A model generated the notes under the pieces. That model worked only from the letters and a program-made list of their open reading frames with translations. It ran no database searches and was not told the origin of the DNA. The position numbers and the translations under genes were made by a program. 64,000 bases of DNA from Posidonia oceanica (lineage: Eukaryota > Streptophyta > Magnoliopsida > Alismatales > Posidoniaceae). Where the stretch lies: positions 6,014,001 through 6,078,000 of the forward strand of contig JAZBRS010000044.1 of the NCBI GenBank assembly GCA_037176725.1, given 5' to 3'. Shown here piece after piece: positions 45,565-55,998 of the stretch (position 1 is its first letter; every line of letters starts with the position of its first letter).

Positions 45565-48186
45565 TTAGTCGGGTTCAGTGGAACTTCGCACCTCCCTTCC
45601 CAGATGAGGGGGCTTACCTGAGGGGTGACTACGGAAGTCTGCCCCTAGCCTGTAGTAGTCAGGTGCTTGTGGCGCATGTTCTTGTCTTTCTTTTGGTTTG
45701 CGCCCTGTCCTTGCTTTCAGAGGGTCAGAGTCGGACTCATTCTGACCCGTTTCAGGCAATGTGTCCCTGGTGGCCTTGTCTTGGAGTGAGGCTATCAGAT
45801 TTCCCCCTCCTCTTGAAGTGTGGCTACCGATGTGCTCTGTAGTAATCTCTCCTCGACCATAGTGCTCATGACTACCCCTAGTGTGTCTGTTTGTAGGGTC
45901 GGGCGGCTTGGGAGGAGGATCAGCTCTTGCTTGTGCTGCTTGGAGAGCTTGGCAGAGTGAACCAAGTGCAACTTCTACTTTATACCAGTCTAAATCCGCA
46001 TATTCATCATAGATGGGTGACTGGCTTTCTTGAATTATGTCCTGGAACATCTGAGAGTCCACTGCCTTTTCATTGCACCAGTATGGGTCAGTGTACTCAT
46101 CATAGATGGGTGAGCAGCCTTCTTCTATTAAGTCCTGGAGCACACGAGGATCAGGTAGCTCTTTATTGCTTGGTTCAGATGGTAGTTCTTCATGGCCCGA
46201 GCCGGGAGGAGTGAGTTTCCAGTTTGTTTGTATGTGCTGGATGGATGCAATTTCAGATAGAGCGTCTGATAAGATGATCTTCGCGTTTGCGTGAGCCACT
46301 CGATGGTTAAACAGAGATTCATGATGCATCTGCATTATTTGTTGTCCTCCTTGAGCTGCCTTTAGTCTGGCTTTAAGCTCAAACCACATGATCTCACCCT
46401 TGTCATTAAGATTGTGCATTTTATCTTTGACAGTGAAGCATTCTTCATGGGTGTGCCCATTGTTTTGATGGTAAGGGCAGTGCTTAGCCATATTAGCGTT
46501 TGGGTAGCTCGAACTGAGTTCAGGGAGTTGCAGATCTCCACTCTCAACCAACATCCTGAATGTATCAGAGATTGATTCAGGAAGTGGAGGATAACTTTGC
46601 CTCTAAGGGCCTTTGTAGCTTCATGGTGGAGGGATGTTATGGTAGTTCCTCTGCCCCTGTTGTTGCCCCTGGTATGCGTTACTTGTCCATCCTTGCTGGG
46701 CATGTATCGGGTAATCAGGAAGCTATTGTTGTTGGTGCTACACTAGCTGCATTAGCTGTCCCTGGTACTGTGCTAGTTGATTTCTAGCTAAAAATGATTA
46801 GGGGTACCCTTGCCCTTTCTGCTTTTGTTGAATTAAGACCTGGGCAATGTCGCCAGTGATCCCTTCGAGTGTATGACCGAAAGCCTTCTTTTTGCCCCTT
46901 TCCTCAGGCTCCAGAAATGGTAGGTCCCTTTGGTGATGGAGGATCCTTGCGACACGCTCGTACAGCTGAGGGTATGTGTGGAGGTCACTCATCAGTAGTC
47001 CTATTCTAAGTGCTCCTGTAGTATTTCGGGATATGACGTCAACTGCTTGGCTTTCAGGAATATAGCATTTAGACCTTGCTGCCATGTCTCTCCATCTGCT
47101 CGCAAAAGTGGCGAACTCCTCATCAGGTTTCATCTTTTCAGCAAGGAGGTCGTTCATTGTAGGCTCATGCTGGATGCGATGGACATATTGGCGCAGAAAT
47201 TTCTCCTGGACCATCTTGAAGTCACTGAGATCATACGCTGTGAGCGTGTTGAACCATCCCAGTGCTTCTCCTTCCAAGCTTTTAAAGAAGACATAGATTA
47301 TAAGCCCATTGTCATATTGATAGGGTAGAGCGTCCATGGCAAATGTGGCTAGATGGCCCCTTGGATCCTCTATTCCACTGTATTTCCTCATTTTTGGCAT
47401 TTTGAATCCAGGTGAAAGAACAAAATGAGGAAAGTTTGTCGTGTCAAACCTTATCGGCGTTTTATTTGTAACCCCAGCCTCTATGAGTGCCTCAGAGATC
47501 ATTCTCTTGATGTCCAGTCCCGGCATGGCATGTTATCCCTGGTTTAGGTGCCAATGATTTTGGTGGAATGGTAGTGATAGAGGGTCGTATGGTGGAGAGA
47601 AGGGTTGGGTTTGATGTGGAGTGTAGTATGATTGTGTGTCAGCGAGAGGTTGTGGTGAGTAGTGAGTTGTATATGGCAGGGTTGGATGGATGAAAGGGTA
47701 GGTTGGCATTGCGTGGCATTGCGTGAATGAATTTTGAGTAGGGAAATTTATAGTGGGGTTTAGTGGCATGGTGTATGTGTGAGTGGGCATGGTTAATGGG
47801 TCTTGGTGGTAGTTTGGGAAAGAAGTTTGGTGGACGGATGAGGTTTGTAGGCTCCTAAATGAGGGATGGTGGTGCCGTGCCAGGAGTTGGTAGATCTCAT
47901 GAGTCACTTCCTCAGACAGATAGGAAGCGGTCATTGTAGGCACTACTTGGGAAGTTACCTCGGGAATTACATGCTCAAACGGGGTACTCCATGGTCGGGA
48001 GTAGCTTATTTCTCTTTCTTCTTCACATGACCGACTCATTGCTTGCGAGATACTAGGGGTTTCTAGCTCTTCTGCTTGTGGAGTTGAAGCTCTGAATAAG
48101 AACCCATTGGGGTCCATGCTTGGTTGCACCGTGGAGGTAGAGGTTGAGGTGGATGTCATATTGATACACTCCTGATAAGCCTCCAT
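45565..48186 (-). pseudogene. gag: Element C gag polyprotein (two or more in-frame stops)
   Basis: One minus-strand frame from ATG 48186 (MEAYQECINMTSTSTSTST) to 45565, with stops at 47533-47535 and 46798-46800 and further ones before about 46554. Where A reads QGQQAMP, C has a stop in place of a Gln codon. It keeps the capsid-like domain (VFFKSLEGEALGWFNTL, FASRWRDMAARSK), the zinc-knuckle-like KHCPYHQNNGHTHEEC (about 46490) and two copies of SPIYDEYxDxxW (about 46110 and 46010). The C-terminal 329 codons are open. Confidence 0.88.
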
Positions 48187-49522
48187 TATAAGATTGTGTT
48201 TTTTCTTTTCTTTTTTCCTTTTGCTTTTCTTTCTTTTCTTTTCTTTCTTTCCTTTTTTTTTCAGACTATTACAGGAGATTTAAAAGGGAATTACAGACTC
48301 AATACACTAGTTAAAACAGACTCGATAGAATAATGGAAAATAAATAGGAACAGTTTATGCTGTCACTCTTGCAACCTGCAAACAATAAAATTAAATTCCT
48401 GCAAGCAAGGCACTCTGAAACGAAAAGTTTCCCTTCTGTCGCCTATAGAATAGGCAGCCAAACAAGTCGTCGTTTTCACTAGCGGCTGAGTGAGGCGCCT
48501 TCCGAACAAGCGACTATGCCTCTGTTCAGTCAGCAAACTAGGTCTATCTTGGACAGACCACACAACAGTCAGGGAAAAAAAAGTGAAATGATGTTCCAAA
48601 CAGAGCGCCGCTTTTACTTGTTTAAGTGTTTAATTAGTCGATTAATTAAACCTGCGTGTGTGTCACAAGTAAATGGGATTTTTGCTTTCAGGTACCACTC
48701 CTTGACTTTCGTTAGGGTCCACCAAGAGGGGCCTAGATGGGGGGCTTGTCTCTCTAAAGAGGGACCCTCCACCTAGGATTCTGTCCTTAGGCTCGGTACT
48801 TAGTCAAACCACAAAACAATAAATAAACACAAAATATTAAAGTGTAAAGTATCTACCAAGTTTTCATATTGACTCAGGGAGAAAGAGGAGTCAATAATAA
48901 CACTTAGGACACCTTGAGATCTTAATCTAACTATTGCAATTAACATTGAGTATGGGAGAGCGACTTGCACTGGCCCGGGTTCGCTCAGGTTAATTGTTCT
49001 AGCTAGAGGAAGACTTCCTCAAGGAACTTTAACTTTAATATAAAACAATTAGTTTCCACCTTAAGGGTGGACACAACAAATCTAAAGACTGTTAAAAAGC
49101 CAAAACATAATGGACAGGAATTGTTGTTTTAATTTTTTATGTAACTGCAGATCCAAAAATACAACACAAATTACAGAAAAACTAATGATCTGCAGTAAAA
49201 AAAACGGACGGGGATGAGTCGCCTGTTGCAATGGCACCTCTGTCAGTCGCCTCCTGGAGGTGCGGCTAGGACAGATTCTCCTTGGACAGGCGGCTCAGAT
49301 GCAGAGTCTTCTGACCTCAGTAAAACCGATCCAGCTGTTGAAGCTTATAGGTTTTTACAGACATCGGAAACAGATATAAAAAGAAAAAAACTGATAAAGG
49401 CTTGGGAGTTGTGAAAACCAAATCGCACGATCACCTGAACCAAAAACTACACCTAGATCTATAAAAATAATGGAAAGGAAGGAAATGAACTACTTACGTA
49501 GCATGGGGATGGCTAAAGCCGA
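48187..49522 (-). other. Element C leader
   Basis: Collinear with the A leader. Contains a GTAAGT donor-like site (49492-49497), the shortened hairpin (48869-48902), an acceptor-like tttgcag near 48375-48385 and GGCGACT-type motifs (48430-48520, 49215-49290). A polypurine/polypyrimidine run at 48198-48262 sits right before gag and is absent from A. Confidence 0.7.
48198..48262 (-). repeat. GA-rich simple repeat before gag in element C
   Basis: On the minus strand a run of gaaaggaaaagaaa type, directly upstream of the gag ATG. A has a short pyrimidine tract in the same area, so this is a local expansion or replacement. Confidence 0.75.
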
Positions 49523-49540
49523 GTCCCACCGTGATCGCCA
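49523..49540 (-). promoter_or_regulatory. Primer binding site, element C
   Basis: TGGCGATCACGGTGGGAC on the minus strand, four bases after the LTR end. It is the best-preserved site of the three elements. Its complement ends in CCA, as a tRNA does, and fits tRNA-Arg. Confidence 0.85.
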
Positions 49541-49544
49541 CTTC

Positions 49545-51092
49545 TATGGATGTGGGTTTGGGGGGGTGTTTGAGAAGATGACTGCGCCTCCACGTACGTT
49601 GTCAACTTTTGTTGTGATCGCCACTCGCCTTTGGGTAGAAAAGACACCTTGGGGGAGATTATGAAGATGTAGGTCCTCGGACCACTAGATCGACGGTTGG
49701 ACATCGTCTAGCGGCTCCCTCATGTTACGTAAGCGTTTCCTTTCCATCAAAACAAATAAACAAAAACAAGAGATCTAGATAAGTTGGTATGTAGTAAATG
49801 ATAACAAAGAAGAACAGAGAATACTAGAAACAAATAGATCTAATACTAACTGGGGGTTGTTCCCCACATGCATATGCTATGGGTCCTATTTTAAGGAATG
49901 CAATATAAAATGTAATGAAAAGGATTGGAGGAAGATACTCCCTTCACCCTCGTGCTGTATGCAGTGGAGTAGAAGTGGAGGCACGGTCGGAGCTCCGGTT
50001 AGGCTCAAGATCTCTGGGATCGTACTTGGGTGTAGTGATCTTTGGGATCTAGGTTTCTCTTTTGAAGGTGGAGACTAGGGTTTCTGGCTTGGAAACTCTA
50101 GCTATTTCAAGGTGGAAGCTCAAAACCCTAAAAACCTAAAGAGAATTTCTCCAAGATAGGTTTTCCTCGCAACTAGCCGGGGGTTCAAACACTAATCCAC
50201 AGGGTCTATTTATAGACTCCAAGGGGTGTGGGTGGTTAACACATAGAAATTTCTAAAAAAGTGGCAGTTATGGCCAGTCGCCGCATGGGTAGGCGACTAA
50301 GACCAGCAACTTCCCAAGCAAACGTGGAGAAAATCGTAGAAATTTCCAGAAAAGAAGTGGCAGTTATGGCCAGTTGTCGCATGGGTAGGTGCCTAATACT
50401 AGCAACTGCCCAAGCTGACGTGGAGAAAACCGTAGAAATTCGTTTGACGGGAACCACGATCATTACTCGCCGGTTAGGTTGGCGCCAAGCAGTTGAGCGG
50501 TCGTCGGAAATAACCGTTGCAATTCCAAGACCGTTAGTCACCGGTTAGGTTGGCGCCTAGTGGTCGAGGGGATCGTGGGAAATAACCGTCAAGACAACTG
50601 CCAGAGGCGGTTAAATGAGTCCACGATAGTTAGTCGCCTTCTGTGATGATGCCTTAACTAGTCGCCTATTAAAAGGACGTCTCAGTCGCCTATTAAAAGG
50701 ACGCCTATCAAGGTCGCCTCCACAAGTGGCAACTAGCAAGCTCAGATCATTTCTAGCCCTAGCTTTTAGGTTTTGTCCAGAGAAAACAAGATAAAAGGTC
50801 GGGAAACTTCAGATATCTCATGAAATCATAAAAACATCTTCTTTGACTCAAATCTGCCATGAATTTGAGTGGGATAAAGTGTGCTCAAGGTACTCGGACT
50901 TGCCACGAGTCTGAGTGTGCCAGTTCTGCCACAGCCAACAACCTTAAGTTAAGGTAGGATCAAGTGATGCTTTGAAGAAATCAAGGAACATCTGGAAGAT
51001 GTGTTATTTAAGCCTTAGTTATATGTTCTTTGGTGCCTTAGAAGTTCCTGTCCTCTATGAACTCTGGGAAATGCGAAAATGGGATATCTACA
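49545..51092 (-). repeat. Element C 5' LTR (1548 bp)
   Basis: On the minus strand it starts tgtagatatcccat and ends catccata. TATA box 50207-50214. Motif cluster about 50270-50730. Primer-site-like motif 49614-49623. Confidence 0.92.
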
Positions 51093-52388
51093 GGGATCAG
51101 GGGATGTGACGACATTCCTGGTTGTCTGGGCACGTTGCCTAGGTTGAGGTCCTGAGACCAAGAGGCTGAGCTATGTGTTCGTCGGATCTTAGAGGTATGA
51201 TACTCCTTAATTGTCGTTCACCAGGCCAAGGCTGAGGTTTACGGGTTGGGGGTACCGACTAGACTAGGAGGTACGACACTCGACTTGTTCCGGGTGCCAA
51301 GGACCCAGGATACTGACTGTACATATTGTATCGTTGCAGCGGACATAGGGGGTATGAGACCTCTGAGTAGTTGGGCGTGATACCCTAGTTAGTACGGGTT
51401 CCGAGACTGCTTGGTGTGGACTGAGCCTAGGGGTGAGGAGCCCCTGGGATTTGGTGCACTGAGTTAGGGCGCTTAGAGGGCATACCCTGTGGTGTTCTGC
51501 TGAAAGACAGGACTTGTTGAGACTTGTTGGTCGGGACGGTTCACTCCCCCACAGGGTGGTCGATTGTAGCAGTGCAGGGACACCGTGGTAGCGCTTCGGT
51601 GGACTGCTTGTAGCTAGGTGTCTCGCTTGGGCCCGAGAGGTGACACTTTGTTTGCTTGTGTGTGGTTAGCTGTGCTTGTGGCCGCGCCTGTGGGGCGTAG
51701 GTCTTGCGCTAGTGAGGCGCATTGGTGTGGCTGAGCCGTGTCTCAGCGTTGGCTTTGTGTTTTGGTGTTTGTTGTTTGTGTGTGTGTGTGTTGAATGCTA
51801 TTGAGGGTATTCAGACATAGTTGGTTGTTTAGTATGCACCAAGAGTGTGATGGACGAGACCGTGTGTTTCGAGGCTTGATTTGGCTAGAGTGGTCATTTC
51901 AAGTGTTCATAAAGATTTTGAAAAGAGCATGCGTAGGGTTTTGAAACGAAAAGAGAATAGATGATTTCAAATGCATGTCTTTAGTGGTTTGCTTCGTGGG
52001 CAATGAGGTATGCCCTGTTGTGGCATACAGAAGTGATGCTTGTGTTTGTTGCTTGTGGCGTAGTTACACCTATTTCCTCGACATTGTTTGTTGAGCTGTT
52101 TATGTGCGTAGGTGGGGTGCATGCTGGGTGACCTATTGAGTGGTCACTCACGTGTATTTTGTTTTATTTTTGATAGATGCAGGATAAGAGCTGGAGTTGC
52201 TAGTGCATATAGGGGAGGAGTCACACTGCCACACATCAAAGGTTCTGGGTAAGTGAGTTGTTCAAGTTTATTTTATATCTGCATTATAGTATTTTTGAGA
52301 ATTTAGTTCTATATTTCATGAATACTAATAAGATTTTAAAAAAAAAATGTTAGCTAGGTTGAGAGGTAACGACATTGGGGTCGTTACA
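51093..52388 (+). repeat. Satellite monomer M3, right part
   Basis: Begins gggatcaggggatgtg, the right target duplication plus satellite. Continues the non-repeated part of M3 to the boundary gtcgttaca. Contains a GT run at about 51776. Confidence 0.92.
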
Positions 52389-55300
52389 TAAACGGTTTTC
52401 GATTTGACAAAAAAGTTTAACTTTTTTTTAAGTTAGAGTTTTATTAAACATTTACATGTCATGTATATTAGATTAATTTTTTCATACGTGTATCATATTT
52501 TCCACCTCTATATTGCTATTATCGATATTTCCTAGAATTCGATACACTTTTGCCAGCTTATACTCAATTTGTAAAGGCTTACTAGTTTTCGAACTTTAAA
52601 AAAGTTTGACTTTTTTATTTTTGAATTCTCCAATTACTTTTTTGTCATTAACAAACAACGATTTATCTATTTTGCAATGTTATGTACCAACAACACTTCT
52701 CTACTTCATTGTTACACAATTTTGAAGATTTCTACCAAAATTACAAAAGTTTTCGAGATTTCTCCCATTTTATCGATTAACAATAAGTGTTTGTATACGA
52801 TTTTTTAATATTTTAAAATATCATTGGTTTCCTTAATTTATTGTAATTTTTTTACGTTTTGACCTACAATCTCAATGTATAATATTTTGGTAAATTTTAT
52901 TATCGTTCTAATAAAATTCGAGAGGATAAATGGGTTTAGGTGGAAGAGATAGTTTGACTTTTTGTTAAGTTAGAGTTTTGTTAAATATTTTTTTATAATT
53001 TCTAGTATATGTATTTTTTTGATAGTGTATCGTAATTTCCACCTATAAATATCAATCATCGGTATTTCCTCGAATTCGATACACTTCTGATAAATTATAC
53101 TCATGTTTTAAAGACACATTGCTTTAGAAGATTTAAAAATTTTGACATTTTTTATTTTTGAGTTCTCTTACATGTTTTTTGACAATTACATACAACGATT
53201 TATTTTTTTTGCATTATTATATACCAACTACACATCTCTACATGAGTTCTATGCAATTTATAAGATTTCTACGAAAATTACAAAATCTTTGAAGATTTCT
53301 TCCATTTTATCGAAAAACAGTAGGTGTTAGTTTACAGTTTTTTGTTACTTTTCAAAAAATATATTGTTTCCATATTTGATTGTTGTCTTTGATACATTAC
53401 GACCTATATTATCTGTGAATCATCTTTTGGTGACATTCGATGTCATTCAAATAAAATATTAGATGATAGACGGTTTTCGATATGACAAAAAAGTTTGACT
53501 TTTTATTAGGATAGATTTTTATTAAACATTTACATGTCATTTATTTTAGATGAATTTTTTCATACGTGTATCATATTTTCCACCTCTATATTTCTATTAT
53601 CGTTATTTCCTTGAATTCGATACACTTTTGTCAGCTCATACTCAATTTCTAAAGGCTTACTGGTTTTCGAACATTAAAAAAGTTTAACTTTTTTATTTTT
53701 GAATTCTCCAATTAATTTTTTGACAAAAACAAACAACGATTTTTCAATTTTGCATTTTTATATACCAATAACACTTCTCTACTTTATTTTTACACAATTT
53801 TGAAGGTTTCTACAAAAATTACAAAAGCTTTCGAGATTTCTTCTATATTATCGATTAACAATAAGATTCTGGCGACACGAGGAGGCGGGATTCACCGGCG
53901 TGCTTCACTAGCGAACTTTCCAGGCGTTTCTGGCGCCCATGGGATGCTAGGGGTACCCAGTAGGCGCCCATTTTGTTTAGGTTGGGCCTGATTTTGGTGA
54001 TGACCGATCTATTAGAGGTTGCGCTTTTGTTGTTGAAGTTTAGAATCTGATTTTTAGTTTTATGGTGAGTTTTGTAGAATTAAAATAAATCCTTGTCCTT
54101 TAAGAGATTAGAATTTTATAAACACGTTAGGGCAAGATGAGAATCAAGCCAATCATTAGGAATGAGTTAGGGATTGCATAAAATGGAATAGCAAGACCCC
54201 ACTTGAGCTAGGGTTGGAAACTAAAAGACTAAAAAATCTAGAAATGCTAAGTTTTCCCTAATTAGTCTAGATGGACATTAGGGAACATAATAATTTAAGA
54301 ATGGATCTTGGCACCCGAACTTAGTGTTCTGGGTGCCGTTGGTGTCGGTGTGTGGTCTCGTAAGTACGTTAGGACTTCGGGACCAGTGCTTTGCTTCTGT
54401 GTGGTGCCAGATGGGTAAATGATATACCCAGAAGTTGCTTTTATTCCCTGTTGTGTGGTGTTTTGTAAGGTGATTCTGGGCTCGACAGTGGAGCTGTCGA
54501 GGCTGTGATTTCAGCACGTGGTTTTGTACAATGCTTGGTACTGTATTTTGAGGTATTTTGAGTTGACATTTAAGGATTTCGAAATGGTTTCGAAAAGAGT
54601 TTGGAAAAGAAAATGTAGGGGTTTGGCAAAGGTTTTTGAAAGTGTCTTCCTGTGTTTTCTGTGTGTAGTGGATGAAGATATTGGAGGGGCGTGTCGACGG
54701 AATCAGGGGATGCGACGACATTCTTGTTTGCCGGGCGCATTGCCTAGGTTGAGGTCCTGAGACTAAGAGGCTGAGGTAAGTGTTTGTCGGATCTTGGAGG
54801 TATGATACTCCTTTAATGTCGTTCACGAGGCCGAGGCTGAAATCCGCGGGTTGGGGGTACCGATTGGACATGGAGGTATGACACTTCACTAGTTTCTGGT
54901 GCCAAGGAGCCTGGGTACAGACTGTACATAGTGTATCGTGGTAGCGGACACTACGGGTATGTGACGTCTGAGTAGTGGGACATGATACCCCTGTTAGTAC
55001 GGGTATCAAGACTTCTTGCTGTGGTCTAATCCTGGGGGTGAGGAGCCCCTGAGGTTTGGAGCACTAAGCTAGGGTGCTTAGAGGGCATACCTTGTGGTGT
55101 CCTACTGAGAGATACGACCAGTTAAGACTTGTTGGCAGGATGGTTCACTCCCCCATTAGGTTGTCGACCGTAGCAGTGCAGGGACACCGTGGTAGCGTCT
55201 CGGTGGATTGCTTGTGGCTAGGCGTCTCGCTTGGGCCCGAGTGACGACACATTGTTTGCTTGTGTGTGGTTAGCGATGCTTGTGGCCGCGCCTGTGGGGC

Positions 55301-55998
55301 GTAGGTCTTGCACTAGTGAGGCGCATTGGTATGGCTGAGCATTGTCTCAGTGTTGGCTTTGTGTTTTGGTGTTTGTTGTGTGTGTGTGTGTGTGTGTGTT
55401 GAATGCTATTGAGGGTATTCATACACGGTTAGTTGTCTAGTTTGCACTAGGAGTGTTATTAACCAGACCGTGTGTTTAGAGGCTTGATTTGGCTAGTGTC
55501 GTCATTTCAAGTGTGCATAAAGATTTTGAAAAGAGCATGCATATGGTTTTGAAATGAAAAGAGAAAAGATGATTTCAAATGCATGTTTTTAGTGGTTTGC
55601 ATTGTAGGCAATGAGGTATGCCCTGTTGTGGCATTCAGAAGTGATGCCTGTGTTTGTTGCTTGTGGCGTAGTTTTGCCTGTTTCCTCGACGTTGTTTGTC
55701 GAGTTGTTTGTGTGCATAGGTGGGGTGTGTGCTGGGTGACCTATTGAGTGGTCAATCACGTGTGTTTTGTTTTTATTTTTGGCAGGTGCAGGATAGGAGC
55801 TGGAGTTGCTAGTGCGTATACAAGAGGAGTCACACTACCACACATGAAGGTTTCTAGGTAAGTGAGTTGTTTAAGTTTATTTTATTTCTGCTTTATAGTA
55901 ATTGTGAGAATTTAGTTCTGTAGTTCATGACTGCTAATATGATTTAAGAAAAAAAAATGTTTGCTAGGTTGATGGGTAACGACATTGGGGTCGTTTCA
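52389..55998 (+). repeat. Satellite monomer M4 (3610 bp)
   Basis: Three sub-repeats (about 52389, 52946, 53468), then the non-repeated part from about 53870. The longest minus-strand frame in the satellite (54278-55009) lies here. It has no known domain and is broken in other monomers. A GT run lies at about 55378-55400. Confidence 0.93.

Larger units (their letters stand above)
41638..51092 (-). mobile_element. Element C: second gag-only element of the A family (9455 bp)
   Basis: Minus orientation, in the same satellite. The 5' LTR is 49545-51092, primer site 49523-49540, leader to 48187, gag 48186-45565, non-coding to 43188, 3' LTR 41638-43187. Internal length is 6357 bp against 6335 bp in A. 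About 14 differences fall in the first 245 or so aligned LTR bases (manual count). No pol is found on either strand. Confidence 0.92.
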
